Positions 16,489 to 25,796 are shown, counted from the stretch's first letter. The stretch is 64,000 bases of DNA from Flavobacterium coralii (GCF_019891545.1 NZ_JAHDIU010000001.1:496001-560000), one strand, 5' to 3'. Program-made: numbers and translations. Notes: generated by a model from the letters alone, not told the origin.

Positions 16489-18024
16489 ATGCTTATAAAA
16501 GTTTTCGGAAGTGCCGTGTTTGGAGTAGAAGCCACTACAATTACAGTAGAGGTAAATATAGATAAAGGTGTGGGCTACCATCTTGTAGGGCTTCCGGATA
16601 ACGCAGTTAAAGAAAGCAGCTACCGCATTGCAGCCGCACTAAAAAACAACGGCTATCAGCTACCCGGAAAGAAAATAACCATTAACATGGCACCTGCCGA
16701 CCTGCGAAAAGAAGGCTCGTCGTATGACCTTACGCTTGCCATAGGCATACTGGCGGCAAGTGGACAAATTAATGCAGATGAAGTAGGTAACTATATTATC
16801 ATGGGAGAGCTTTCGCTGGACGGAAGCCTTCAACCCATTAAAGGTGTCCTGCCAATAGCTATTAAGGCAAAGGAAGAAGGCTTTAAAGGTTTTTTCCTGC
16901 CAAAGCAAAACGTAAATGAGGCCGCCATAGTAGCAGGGCTTGATGTGTATGGTATAGAGAATGTGACAGAGGTAATCGACTTTTTTGAAGGCGAAGGTTC
17001 GCTATTGCCCACTGCAATAAATACCCGCGAAGAGTTTTATAAAACCCTTGATTTCCCTGAATTTGATTTTAGCGATGTGAAGGGACAGGAAAGTATTAAA
17101 CGCTGTATGGAAATTGCAGCCGCAGGGGGGCATAACATTATATTAATTGGCCCACCCGGTGCAGGTAAAACCATGCTTGCCAAAAGGCTGCCCAGCATAC
17201 TGCCTCCCATGACGCTTAAAGAAGCTTTGGAAACCACTAAGATACACAGCGTGGCAGGCAAGATAAAAAATGTTGGATTGCTAAACCAACGCCCTTTCCG
17301 AAATCCGCATCATACTGCAAGTTCTGTAAGCCTTGTTGGAGGGGGGAGTTTCCCACAACCCGGTGAAATATCACTGGCACATAATGGTGTTCTGTTTCTT
17401 GATGAGTTGCCGGAGTTTAAACGCGAAGTGCTTGAAGTCATGCGCCAGCCCCTTGAAGACAGGGAGGTAACTATAAGCCGTGCTAAATTCACCATCACAT
17501 ATCCATCATCTTTTATGCTTGTGGCGAGTATGAACCCCAGCCCCGGCGGTTATTTTAATGACCCTGATGCACCCGTTAGCTCATCGCCACACGAAATGCA
17601 ACGCTACCTCAGCAAAATATCGGGTCCGTTGCTGGACAGGATAGATATACATATAGAGGTTACACCCGTACCTTTTGAAAAACTCAGCGATACCCGTAAA
17701 GCCGAGAGCAGTGTGGAAATAAGAAAGCGTGTTACTAAAGCACGCGAAATACAAACACAACGTTTTGCAGAATCTGACACGGTGCATTATAACGCACAAA
17801 TGAGTACAAGGCAAATAAGGGAATATTGCAAACTGGACAATACCTCTTTGCAGTTGCTGAAAACCGCGATGGAGAGGCTTAATCTTTCAGCACGGGCTTA
17901 TGACAGGATTTTAAAAGTGAGCCGTACCATAGCCGATCTTGATAATGCGGCAGATATTGAACCGCAGCATATTAGCGAAGCGATACAGTACAGGAGCCTT
18001 GACAGGGAAGGCTGGCTGGGTTAA
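16489..18024 (+). CDS. yifB: YifB/ComM family Mg-chelatase-like AAA+ ATPase
   Basis: 511 residues with three parts: an N-terminal Lon-protease-like domain (about 1-180), the AAA+ core with Walker A GPPGAGKT at 221-228 and Walker [11 protein letters not shown], and a C-terminal Mg-chelatase domain. MNPSPGGYF is the family signature. ComM acts as a hexameric branch-migration helicase in natural transformation; YifB homologs occur widely outside naturally competent species. It is divergent from the PH-domain gene and monocistronic or paired with the small gene that follows. Confidence 0.93.
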   Translation: MLIKVFGSAVFGVEATTITVEVNIDKGVGYHLVGLPDNAVKESSYRIAAALKNNGYQLPGKKITINMAPADLRKEGSSYDLTLAIGILAASGQINADEVGNYIIMGELSLDGSLQPIKGVLPIAIKAKEEGFKGFFLPKQNVNEAAIVAGLDVYGIENVTEVIDFFEGEGSLLPTAINTREEFYKTLDFPEFDFSDVKGQESIKRCMEIAAAGGHNIILIGPPGAGKTMLAKRLPSILPPMTLKEALETTKIHSVAGKIKNVGLLNQRPFRNPHHTASSVSLVGGGSFPQPGEISLAHNGVLFLDELPEFKREVLEVMRQPLEDREVTISRAKFTITYPSSFMLVASMNPSPGGYFNDPDAPVSSSPHEMQRYLSKISGPLLDRIDIHIEVTPVPFEKLSDTRKAESSVEIRKRVTKAREIQTQRFAESDTVHYNAQMSTRQIREYCKLDNTSLQLLKTAMERLNLSARAYDRILKVSRTIADLDNAADIEPQHISEAIQYRSLDREGWLG

Positions 18025-18084
18025 TTTATATTTTATTTCTGAAAATTATACTCTAAAGGTTTTACCTTTATTAAAAACCATTTT

Positions 18085-18315
18085 ATGTTTAAGCAGGAAC
18101 TACAGGATTTATTTACAAATATGCCCCAACAGGTACAGGAAAAACTAAAGCCTGTTACCGATAACCTTTTGGAGAGGGCAGGAGAGGTCGATGCGTTTGC
18201 CGCTGATGACCCTGACTATTATGAAAATGAAAAAGAGCTCATTATGAAAGAGGTGCGCAAAGTAAAATATATTAACTACCAATGGCAGATTATGAATTCC
18301 GGCAGGAATAATTAA
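18085..18315 (+). CDS. Small hypothetical protein
   Basis: 76 residues, acidic and helical (FKQELQDLFTNMPQQVQEKL, then a DPDYYENEKELIMKEVRKV helix). No signal, membrane helix or known motif was seen. It follows yifB by 60 bases and is convergent with the DUF3037 gene, leaving 4 bases between stops. Codon use and the fit into the gap support a real gene, but no family was recognised. Confidence 0.6.
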   Translation: MFKQELQDLFTNMPQQVQEKLKPVTDNLLERAGEVDAFAADDPDYYENEKELIMKEVRKVKYINYQWQIMNSGRNN

Positions 18316-18319
18316 GCAG

Positions 18320-18703
18320 CTATAATACTAAATCCTCAAACAGCTTTTGTGCCTTGCTTTCTAAATCTGTACAGAAGCCTGGGTGCGGGCGTGATGTCTG
18401 TATTACCGAGCTTCTTACAGCCGTTAGCCACCGAAAACGCTCTGCTGCTTCTAAACCTGCAATTGGGCCGCCATCTTTTGCGCCGTTGCCCACTTTTTTA
18501 AATGCTTCGAGATTGCGCTTTACCTGCTCTGTATCCAGTTTGGGGTTAAGCATTAATAGCTTTGCTTCATCAACGGTATAGAGTACTTTTACAAACTTTT
18601 GCCGTTTGCAAAACAGTATAACACCTGCATTAACAAACTCTTCGCGCTCTACCCGGGGTACAATCCGGATTACGGCATACTCATATAAGTGTTTGTCTTG
18701 CAT
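18320..18703 (-). CDS. DUF3037 family protein
   Basis: 127 residues. The N-terminus YEYAVIRIVPRVEREEFVNAG and the later RFRWLTAVRSSVIQTSRPHPG are diagnostic of DUF3037. Members are nearly always encoded beside a HipA-like kinase, as here, where the two genes overlap by 23 bases. The biochemical role is unknown; a partner or antagonist of the kinase is inferred from linkage only. Confidence 0.87.
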   Translation of the reverse strand: MQDKHLYEYAVIRIVPRVEREEFVNAGVILFCKRQKFVKVLYTVDEAKLLMLNPKLDTEQVKRNLEAFKKVGNGAKDGGPIAGLEAAERFRWLTAVRSSVIQTSRPHPGFCTDLESKAQKLFEDLVL

Positions 18704-19475
18704 CTTCAGCTTCTTTTATAAATATATCGGCATTTTCTAAGCGTGTCACCAAAAAAGTAAGGTAAACTTTCCTTATTTCTTCTGCATTAAGCTCGCTTTC
18801 CTCCCATTGCAGCCATTCGTCAGGTATAAGATTAACAATGTCCCGTAAAACTTCTGTGGTAAGCAACTCCCTGCACTCCTTGTCTACTTTTTGCAATTCT
18901 GAAGCTTGTGGCAGCAGCACATGGTCTTTTATAAGGGCGAATTTGCTTTTGGCATGGCCTTCAGGGTCAGAAAATGAATGATGGAAATATAAGCTTGCTC
19001 CGTGATCTATAAGCCATAGCTCCTTGTGCCATATTAGCATATTGGTATTCCTGAAGGTACGGTCAACATTGGTTATATAAGCATCCAGCCACACAATTTT
19101 AGATGCCATATCAGCAGGTACAGTTGTAACTACAGGGTCAAAGTTTATAGCTCCCGAAAGATAATGCAGTGCAAGGTTAAGCCCCCTGCTGCCCTGCAAT
19201 AAGTCCTGTATTTCTTCATCAGCTTCTGTACGCCCAAAGGCTTCGTCAAGTTCTGCAAACACAAGCTCAGGTACCTTTAAGCCCAAAACGCGTGCTATCT
19301 CTCCGCCAATCAGTTCAGCGATAAGGGCTTTAGGCCCGTGGCCTGCTCCCTTAAATTTCAGTACATAATTAAAGTTATCGTCTGCCTCTGCTATAGCAGG
19401 CAAAGAACCGCCTTCGCGAAGGGGTGTTATATAGCGGGTTACGTTAACCGTTCGCAATTTTATATCTTCCGGCAT
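18681..19475 (-). CDS. HipA-like kinase (HipA_2 type)
   Basis: 264 residues from MPEDIKLRTVNVTRYI; a start at 19517 would add 14 residues. It shows an N-loop strand with the likely ATP-binding lysine (NYVLKFKGAGHGPKAL), a helix with AELIGGEIARVLGL, the catalytic-type segment DAYITNVDRTFRNTNML and the metal-binding LIDHGASL. This resembles the kinase core of HipA without the N-subdomain. HipA phosphorylates glutamyl-tRNA synthetase; the target of this shorter group is not known to me. No HipB antitoxin is next to it, so it should not be called a HipAB module. Confidence 0.82.
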   Translation of the reverse strand: MPEDIKLRTVNVTRYITPLREGGSLPAIAEADDNFNYVLKFKGAGHGPKALIAELIGGEIARVLGLKVPELVFAELDEAFGRTEADEEIQDLLQGSRGLNLALHYLSGAINFDPVVTTVPADMASKIVWLDAYITNVDRTFRNTNMLIWHKELWLIDHGASLYFHHSFSDPEGHAKSKFALIKDHVLLPQASELQKVDKECRELLTTEVLRDIVNLIPDEWLQWEESELNAEEIRKVYLTFLVTRLENADIFIKEAEDARQTLI

Positions 19476-19573
19476 AAGCTTAGGCTTTGTGTAGGTAAAA
19501 GTACTAATAATTGGCAAAACATTATTATTTGTAGAACTATGCGTTTTGTAACTTTAAATGAAATAGATGTAAC

Positions 19574-20083
19574 ATGAGATATATATTTTCTGCTTTAGCT
19601 CTTTCTGCTTTTGCGTGTAATAATAATGAACCCGTAAAAGAATATGTACCCCCTGTTGAAGTTCAGGATGTTAACCATGATGAGGAACTAAGACAGTCAA
19701 TAATAAATTTTGCGAAAGAACACCTGGGTGTAACGTATTGCTATGCAGGCAGTACTCCAGAGCAGGGTTTTGATTGCTCGGGCTTTGTCTATTATGTTTA
19801 TAAACATTTTGGTATAGAATTGCCGAGAAGCTCTTCCGGGTTTAAAAACTTTGGAGAACAGGTTAAGCCAAAAGATTTCAGAGTAGGGGATATATTGGTT
19901 TTTTATGGCTACCGTGATTCCGACTCTATAGGCCATGTAGGTATTATTTGTGAAGCTAACGGTATGAATTCGAAGTTTATTCATGCATCTTCAGGGAGCG
20001 AATATGCTGTAACAATAAGTGAATTGGGTTCTGAAATGTACACCCGCAGGTTTTATAAAGCCGTGAACGTACTTGATGATTAA
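19574..20083 (+). CDS. NlpC/P60 family peptidoglycan hydrolase, probable lipoprotein
   Basis: 169 residues. The N-terminal hydrophobic segment ends at Cys15 (SAFAC), a weak lipobox. The NlpC/P60 domain has Cys68 in GFDCSGFV, His121 in GHVGII and a third polar residue at His137 in FIHASSG. Such enzymes cut the D-Glu to diamino-acid bond of peptide stems. It is convergent with an L,D-transpeptidase across a shared terminator, so two cell-wall enzymes are neighbours. Confidence 0.9.
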   Translation: MRYIFSALALSAFACNNNEPVKEYVPPVEVQDVNHDEELRQSIINFAKEHLGVTYCYAGSTPEQGFDCSGFVYYVYKHFGIELPRSSSGFKNFGEQVKPKDFRVGDILVFYGYRDSDSIGHVGIICEANGMNSKFIHASSGSEYAVTISELGSEMYTRRFYKAVNVLDD

Positions 20084-20117
20084 AAAAAGAGTCCGCTTTT
20101 AAAGCGGACTCTTTTTG
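20084..20117. terminator. Bidirectional terminator between the NlpC/P60 and L,D-transpeptidase genes
   Basis: AAAGAGTCCGCTTT pairs perfectly with AAAGCGGACTCTTT, giving a 14-bp stem with A and T tracts outside. It sits between convergent genes. Confidence 0.9.
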
Positions 20118-20118
20118 T

Positions 20119-21705
20119 TTATGACCTGTACAGTAATTGCGCGAGCCTGTCGTCTCGTTTATAGACATCATCAAAAAACGCAACATTACCGTCTTCATCT
20201 GCCCATGCTGTAAAGTAAGCAATGTAAACAGGTATTTTATTTTTTATGCTGAAGGTGTTTTCTTTTTCGGCATGCATGGCTTTATCAACCTTGCTTTCTG
20301 TCCAGTCACCATGTTTTTTTGTTATCAATACGGCAAGTTCTTTAGCCTTTTCAACACGTACACATCCGTGGCTAAAAGCCCTTTCTTCTTTATTGAACAG
20401 GCTTTTTGCAGGGGTGTCATGCAGGTAGATGTTATTAGAGTTAGGGAACATGAACTTAACCAATCCCAATGAATTGTTGCCTCCTGGTTTTTGCCTTACG
20501 CGGTCGCCTACCCATTCCATATTGTGCTTGGCAAGATAATTAGGGTCGCGTTCTATGCCGGGTTTTATTTCATTTTCAAGTATGCTGTTCGGCACATTCC
20601 AGTACGGGCTAAAAGCAATGTAGCTCATCTGACCGCTAAAAACAACTGTTTTATTAAGTTCTTTACCCACAACTACTTTACTTACCAACGCAGGCTCTCC
20701 ATCCTGATAATAGTGCAGCCTGTATGAGGGTATATTTACAGCAATATATTCTTTTGCGGTATTAAGTTTAGGGGTTATCCAACGGCAACGCTCCATGTTA
20801 ACCGAAATTGTTTTAATTCTTTCGCTTACCGGTACATTTAATTCTTTAACAAGGGACGGGGTAATCAGGCTGTCAATTTCACGGTTATGCCTTTTATCAT
20901 AAGCATTAACTGCTTCTACCAGGTCATTGTCAAATATACTTTTACCGCTGTTGTTTTTAAGATAGCCTTCTTTAAATAATCTTTCACGAACCTGTGCCAC
21001 AGCCGCCGCTGAATCTCCTGGCTTTAATGCCTTCACACCCTTATCGAGTGTTATAGTTCCCCATCCGCCATTTTTTTCAATCTCGCGGTATTTCTTTAAT
21101 CCTTTTTTCAGGTTATAGTATTGTGTGAAAAACTCTTTTTTGTCTTTTACAATAAGCTGTGGGTCGCGCATTAGTGTATCAAGATACGCTACATAAGATG
21201 TTTTTTCGCGTGGCAGGTACCAGCCGGTTTCGCGGCTTGCCTGCTTGTCCAGCCCTTCATATACTTTTTTGGTATAGTAAAAATACATAGAGCTGATAAG
21301 TAGTTCAGCATTCAGGTTTGGGTCTTTTTTAGTATCACCATAAAAAAGGTTGCTCAAATCATTCCTGTAAGGCAGTTTTCTCTCAAGCCCTTCTTCGTCA
21401 AGCTGATTAGTCTGATTGTATAATACCTGTGCAAATTCAATTATACCGCCTTTGTCGTACCAAATATAATGGTTGTGCTTGCTGTAAAGTTCTTTAATAT
21501 CGCCTCTGAATTCTTTATAATCAGGGTATTTATCAAAAAAAGCTTCAAAGCGGGTTGTATCTATTGGTATGGTATTTTCTTCATCATGCACCTCTATACC
21601 CGAAAGGTCTTCATTACCTTCATCATCTTTGTTTTTCTTGCAGGAATACAGCATAAAAACACTGCCCAAAATAACAATAAGGGCATTTAATCTCAATCTC
21701 TTCAT
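20119..21705 (-). CDS. L,D-transpeptidase of the YcbB/LdtD type, lipoprotein
   Basis: 528 residues with a lipobox at LYSCKK. It has an N-terminal scaffold domain, a peptidoglycan-binding-like repeat around residues 235-290 (LKPGDSAAAVAQVRERLF) and the YkuD catalytic domain. The catalytic motif HDTPAKSLF...RAFSHGCVRV holds Cys448. It forms 3-3 meso-DAP crosslinks or attaches proteins to peptidoglycan in the periplasm. The length and domain order match YcbB rather than the short ErfK/YbiS enzymes. Confidence 0.92.
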   Translation of the reverse strand: MKRLRLNALIVILGSVFMLYSCKKNKDDEGNEDLSGIEVHDEENTIPIDTTRFEAFFDKYPDYKEFRGDIKELYSKHNHYIWYDKGGIIEFAQVLYNQTNQLDEEGLERKLPYRNDLSNLFYGDTKKDPNLNAELLISSMYFYYTKKVYEGLDKQASRETGWYLPREKTSYVAYLDTLMRDPQLIVKDKKEFFTQYYNLKKGLKKYREIEKNGGWGTITLDKGVKALKPGDSAAAVAQVRERLFKEGYLKNNSGKSIFDNDLVEAVNAYDKRHNREIDSLITPSLVKELNVPVSERIKTISVNMERCRWITPKLNTAKEYIAVNIPSYRLHYYQDGEPALVSKVVVGKELNKTVVFSGQMSYIAFSPYWNVPNSILENEIKPGIERDPNYLAKHNMEWVGDRVRQKPGGNNSLGLVKFMFPNSNNIYLHDTPAKSLFNKEERAFSHGCVRVEKAKELAVLITKKHGDWTESKVDKAMHAEKENTFSIKNKIPVYIAYFTAWADEDGNVAFFDDVYKRDDRLAQLLYRS

Positions 21706-21821
21706 AGTTCTTTTATTGTTTCATTAAATTTACGGAAATTTAAAAATGTACTATTATTTTTAATAAAAGTTTAGCTGATTACCCTATAAGCTACGTAAAA
21801 ATAATAGTCCGTTTTTTTCTG

Positions 21822-21843
21822 TTTCATGATAAATATCATGAAA
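21822..21843. promoter_or_regulatory. Candidate operator: 10-bp inverted repeat upstream of the MBL-rhodanese gene
   Basis: TTTCATGATA and TATCATGAAA are perfect arms around 2 bases. It lies 111 bases before the ATG at 21955 and 116 bases before the divergent transpeptidase start. It has the symmetry of a dimeric regulator site; the regulator is unknown. Confidence 0.5.
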
Positions 21844-21884
21844 TATATGCGATTCAATCTTTTATTTTACAGCATATTACAAGT

Positions 21885-21898
21885 GTAACAATTGTTAC
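21885..21898. promoter_or_regulatory. Candidate operator: perfect 14-bp palindrome GTAACAATTGTTAC
   Basis: It lies 56 bases upstream of the MBL-rhodanese ATG. The GTAAC-N4-GTTAC form is like Crp/Fnr-type sites. Regulators of that family often accompany MBL-rhodanese genes in Bacteroidota, but none is encoded in this window. Confidence 0.45.
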
Positions 21899-21954
21899 TG
21901 TGCAAAAGTTATGCTGCAATTACTTTTACACCATAAACCAAAATATATTGTATC

Positions 21955-23367
21955 ATGAAGATTGAACAGATTTATACCGGCTGCCTTGCACATGCAGCAT
22001 ATTATATTGAAAGTAAAGGTGAAGCAGCAATTTTTGACCCGCTTCGTGAAGTTGACGCTTATATTGGCAGGGCGGCTAAAGACGGTGCCAGGATAAAATA
22101 TGTTTTTGAAACACACTTTCATGCCGATTTTGTGAGCGGGCATCTTGACCTGAGAAATAAAACAGGTGCAAAAATTGTATTCGGTCCTACTGCAATGCCT
22201 AATTATGATGCCATAATTGCTGAAGACGGACAGGTTTTTAAAGTAGGAGATTGCTCCGTTAAAGTTTTGCATACACCCGGGCATACTATGGAGAGTACTA
22301 CCTATTTGCTTATAGATGAGAATGGGACTAAACATGGCATTATAACAGGAGATACTTTATTTATAGGCGATGTAGGCCGCCCAGACCTTGCCCAGCATGT
22401 GGTTACTACCCTTACAGAAGATAAGCTTGCAAGACTGTTATATAAATCGTTACGTGAGAAGATTATGCCATTGCCTGACAACCTTATAGTTTACCCTAAT
22501 CATGGTGCAGGCAGTGCCTGTGGTAAAATGATGAGCAAGGAGACTACCGACACACTTGGTAACCAAAAACGTACCAACTATGCGTTAAGGCCCGATATGA
22601 GCGAGGATGAATTTGTAAAGGAGCTGCTTACAGGGTTAACTACCCCTCCCGGATATTTCCCTAATAATGTACTGATGAACATCAGGGGTTATACCAGCCT
22701 TGATGATGTTATGAGTAATGCTAAAAAGCCTCTTTTAACTGATGAGTTTGAAATGGTGGCAAATGCAACCCGAGCCCTTGTGCTTGATACACGCAGCGCT
22801 GAAGATTTTTCTAAGGGATTTATTCCTAACAGTATTAATATTGGGCTCGACGGAAACTTTGCTATGTGGGTAGGTGAAATGATAAAAGATATTAAGCAGG
22901 AAATTTTACTTGTAACCAATCCTGGAGATGAAGAGCAGGCCCTTATAAGGCTGTCGAGGGTAGGATATGATAATACCATTGGTTACCTGAAGGGAGGTTT
23001 TGAAGCTTGGAAAAATTTTGGTAAGGAAACAGAAACGGTGAATAGGGTAGATGCCGCTGAATTTTCTAAATTATACAATCAGCACCTGCTGTTATGTGAT
23101 GTGCGAAAGAAAAGCGAATATGACTCCGAGCATGTTATTGGTGCGAAAAATGTTCCGTTAAACGAAATTTACAGCCACTTAGCCGAAATACCAAAAGATA
23201 AGCCTGTAGTATTGCACTGTGCAGGTGGTTACCGCAGTATGATTGCAGCATCAATACTAAAACAGCTTGGCTATGAAAATATAACAGATGTGCGTGGCGG
23301 ATTTAAGGAGATAGCCCTTACTGCTGTTCCTAAAACAGAATATGTTTGTCCTACCACACTGTTATGA
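21955..23367 (+). CDS. MBL-fold hydrolase with two rhodanese domains (persulfide dioxygenase-like)
   Basis: 470 residues. The metallo-beta-lactamase domain (about 1-240) has THFHADFVSGH, HTPGHTMES and GDTLFIGDVGRPD, the set found in ETHE1-like persulfide dioxygenases. Rhodanese 1 (about 265-365) lacks the cysteine in its loop, reading LLVTNPGDEE. Rhodanese 2 (about 370-465) has Cys422 in HCAGGYRSM and should be active. The protein probably oxidises or transfers sulfane sulfur from glutathione-like or bacillithiol-like persulfides. A thioredoxin gene follows. Two palindromes upstream suggest regulated expression. Confidence 0.92.
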   Translation: MKIEQIYTGCLAHAAYYIESKGEAAIFDPLREVDAYIGRAAKDGARIKYVFETHFHADFVSGHLDLRNKTGAKIVFGPTAMPNYDAIIAEDGQVFKVGDCSVKVLHTPGHTMESTTYLLIDENGTKHGIITGDTLFIGDVGRPDLAQHVVTTLTEDKLARLLYKSLREKIMPLPDNLIVYPNHGAGSACGKMMSKETTDTLGNQKRTNYALRPDMSEDEFVKELLTGLTTPPGYFPNNVLMNIRGYTSLDDVMSNAKKPLLTDEFEMVANATRALVLDTRSAEDFSKGFIPNSINIGLDGNFAMWVGEMIKDIKQEILLVTNPGDEEQALIRLSRVGYDNTIGYLKGGFEAWKNFGKETETVNRVDAAEFSKLYNQHLLLCDVRKKSEYDSEHVIGAKNVPLNEIYSHLAEIPKDKPVVLHCAGGYRSMIAASILKQLGYENITDVRGGFKEIALTAVPKTEYVCPTTLL

Positions 23368-23394
23368 TGTGATTATCAATTTGATTTTTGGGAG

Positions 23395-23422
23395 AGTCCT
23401 TTACCTTAGCAGGTAAGGGGCT
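23395..23422 (+). terminator. Rho-independent terminator of the MBL-rhodanese gene
   Basis: Arms AGTCCTTTACCT and AGGTAAGGGGCT pair over 12 bp with two G-U pairs around TAGC. A T run follows. Confidence 0.75.
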
Positions 23423-23462
23423 TTTTATTAAATTTGGAGTAGCTGACTAAAATAAAAATAAT

Positions 23463-23768
23463 ATGGAAAATTTCTTTAAAATTATAAATGACAAAAAGCC
23501 GGTGCTTGTAGATTTTTTTGCAACCTGGTGTGGCCCCTGCCAAATGCTGGCACCTATACTTACAGATGTAAAGCACAGCTTAGGTGACAGGATTACCATT
23601 ATTAAAGTAGACGTTGATAAAAATCCTGAATTAATGTCTAATCCGAGATTTTTAGTTAAAGGTGTGCCTACACTAATGCTTTTTCAGGAAGGTAAAATGC
23701 TTTGGCGGCAATCTGGAGTGCTATCAAAAGATCAGCTTATCAGTACAATACTCGATTATATCGAATAA
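23463..23768 (+). CDS. trxA: Thioredoxin
   Basis: 101 residues, cytoplasmic. The active site WCGPC has Cys23 and Cys26, and the cis-proline is in GVPTLMLF. It starts 95 bases after the MBL-rhodanese gene, behind a terminator, and so probably has its own promoter. Its place suggests it reduces persulfides or oxidised partners of that enzyme, but it could be a general thioredoxin. Confidence 0.92.
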   Translation: MENFFKIINDKKPVLVDFFATWCGPCQMLAPILTDVKHSLGDRITIIKVDVDKNPELMSNPRFLVKGVPTLMLFQEGKMLWRQSGVLSKDQLISTILDYIE

Positions 23769-23797
23769 AAAACAGCGCCTACATGGCGCTGTTTTTT
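23767..23797. terminator. Bidirectional terminator between thioredoxin and aguA
   Basis: AAAAAACAGCGCC and GGCGCTGTTTTTT form a perfect 13-bp stem with loop TACAT. It overlaps the ends of both convergent genes. Confidence 0.9.
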
Positions 23798-24863
23798 ATA
23801 GTGGTTCCTGCTGGCTAAGGCAATGAAAGCTGCCCAGGCCCCATATAATGTCTACAGAATCTATACCTATTACCTCCCTGCCGGGGAAGCATTCCTGTAA
23901 TATCTGTAGTGCTTTTTTGTCATTAACTTCATCCCTGAAAGTGGGAACAATAACACACATATTGGCAATGTAAAAATTAGCGTATGATGCCGGAAGCCTT
24001 TGCCCGTCATACTCAACAGGTTTTGGCATAGGCAGCTCAACCACCTTTAGCGGGCTACCGTCTTCCAGCTTCATATCTTGAAGCAGTTTCAGGTTTTCCT
24101 GAAGCAATCCGTAGTTCTCATCCTCTTTATTTTCTTCTACAACTGTAACAACCGTATCTTCATTCACAAAACGGGTAATATCATCTATATGCCCATCCGT
24201 ATCATCGCCAACAATACCATCGCCCAACCATAAAATATGCGTTACGCCATAATATTCTTTCAGGTATTCTTCTATTTGTTCTTTGTTAAGGTGCAGATTG
24301 CGGTTTTCGTTAAGCAGGCATGCAGTAGTTGTAAGCAAAGTTCCGCGGCCATTAAACTCAACGCTTCCGCCTTCCATAACAATACCGGGATGGAAAACCT
24401 TTAAACCAAGCGCTTCGCCAATTTTAGTTGGTATAACATCATCAAGGTCATACGGAGGGTATTTACCACCCCATGCATTATAGCCCCAGTCAACAATGGC
24501 TTTTTCGCCTGTTTCTTCGTTTATAACAAAGGCAGGGCCGTGGTCGCGGCACCATGCATCATTAGTGGGGTGATAGAAAAAAGATATATTCTGCAGCTTT
24601 GCGTGCTGCACAGTTGGCTCATATTTTTCGATATGAGAAAGCGCGAATTGTTTCATATCTTCATCAGCCACATTAATACATACCTGTTGGTGGCGCGATA
24701 CCAAAAGTATAAATTCACAATAGGGCTTATATATAGTTTCAAGCTTACCCGGCCATGATTCCTCTTTGTGCGGCCATGACAGCCATAACGCTTTTTGCGG
24801 AGCAAATTCTGCAGGAAAACTAAAGCCGAGTTGCTTTGGGGTTTGATTGTTTTGTAATGACAT
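23796..24863 (-). CDS. aguA: Agmatine deiminase
   Basis: 355 residues of the peptidylarginine-deiminase-like pentein fold. Key segments are NDAWCRDHGPAFV, MEGGSVEFNGRGT, DDTDGHIDDI and the nucleophile Cys348 in SFHCLSQQEP near the C-terminus. It converts agmatine to N-carbamoylputrescine and ammonia. The next gene on the same strand encodes the following enzyme of the pathway, 57 bases upstream. Confidence 0.96.
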   Translation of the reverse strand: MSLQNNQTPKQLGFSFPAEFAPQKALWLSWPHKEESWPGKLETIYKPYCEFILLVSRHQQVCINVADEDMKQFALSHIEKYEPTVQHAKLQNISFFYHPTNDAWCRDHGPAFVINEETGEKAIVDWGYNAWGGKYPPYDLDDVIPTKIGEALGLKVFHPGIVMEGGSVEFNGRGTLLTTTACLLNENRNLHLNKEQIEEYLKEYYGVTHILWLGDGIVGDDTDGHIDDITRFVNEDTVVTVVEENKEDENYGLLQENLKLLQDMKLEDGSPLKVVELPMPKPVEYDGQRLPASYANFYIANMCVIVPTFRDEVNDKKALQILQECFPGREVIGIDSVDIIWGLGSFHCLSQQEPL

Positions 24864-24920
24864 CTTTTTGAAACAAGAAATTTATAGACTAACCTTAAAC
24901 GTTAAACTTTGAACAGCTTG

Positions 24921-25796
24921 TTAGTCCTCGTCAAGGTATCTTTTGGTAATGGGCTGGTAGCTGTCTATCCTTCTGTCGCGTAAAAAAGGCCAGTGCGTGC
25001 GATAGTGGTCGGTAGCTTTTGTGTCTACTTCAATAACCGTAGTTTCTTCATTTTCATGTGATGCAAGATACATCAGTTTTCCCTGCGGGTTAGCCACAAA
25101 ACTGCCGCCCCAGAATTTCATTGCACCTTCCTGTTCAAAGCCAACACGGTTAACGCTTACCACGTGTACGCCGTTTGCAACTGCATGTGAGCGCTGAATG
25201 GTTTGCCACGCATCATATTGTTCTTTGTTTGTGTCTTCATCCTGTGTAGTTGCCCAGCCGATAGCTGTAGGGTAAAACAGTATTTCGGCGCCCATAAGTG
25301 CTGTTATGCGGCTTGCTTCCGGGTACCACTGGTCCCAACAGATAAGCACACCAATCTTGGCAAAGCGGGTATTGAATACTTTATAACCCATATCACCTGG
25401 GGTGAAATAGAATTTTTCATAAAAGGCAGGGTCATCAGGAATATGCATCTTACGGTATTTGCCCAGGTAAGCGCCGTCAGCATCAATAACGGCTGTTGTA
25501 TTATGGTAAAGGCCTTCAGTTCTTTTTTCAAATAAAGAGGCAATTATCACAACTCCAAACTCTTTTGCTACTTCAGATAAAGCTTCTGTTGAAGGTCCGG
25601 GTATCGCTTCGGCCAGTTGAAAATTATCATAATCTTCTACATCACAAAAATATAATGAGGTAAATAATTCCTGTAAACATACAATCTGTGCACCTTTCTG
25701 TGCAGCATTGCGCACTTCTTTAATGGCTTTATCAAGATTCTCCTGTTTGTCTTTTACACAAGACATCTGTACAAGTCCTACTTTTACTTTTCCCAT
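24921..25796 (-). CDS. aguB: N-carbamoylputrescine amidase
   Basis: 291 residues from MGKVKVGLVQMSC; the longer frame from 25859 adds an AT-rich leader unlike the family. It is a nitrilase-superfamily amidase with the triad Glu43 (QELF), Lys116 (YRKMHIP) and Cys153 (LICWDQWYPE). It releases putrescine, CO2 and ammonia from N-carbamoylputrescine. Together with the agmatine deiminase it gives the arginine-to-putrescine route used by many Bacteroidota and plants. This gene precedes aguA in the transcript. Confidence 0.95.
   Translation of the reverse strand: MGKVKVGLVQMSCVKDKQENLDKAIKEVRNAAQKGAQIVCLQELFTSLYFCDVEDYDNFQLAEAIPGPSTEALSEVAKEFGVVIIASLFEKRTEGLYHNTTAVIDADGAYLGKYRKMHIPDDPAFYEKFYFTPGDMGYKVFNTRFAKIGVLICWDQWYPEASRITALMGAEILFYPTAIGWATTQDEDTNKEQYDAWQTIQRSHAVANGVHVVSVNRVGFEQEGAMKFWGGSFVANPQGKLMYLASHENEETTVIEVDTKATDHYRTHWPFLRDRRIDSYQPITKRYLDED

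Noticed and set aside
18681-19475. HipAB toxin-antitoxin module
   Set aside because: No HipB-type helix-turn-helix gene adjoins the kinase; the partner is DUF3037 and the kinase lacks the N-subdomain.
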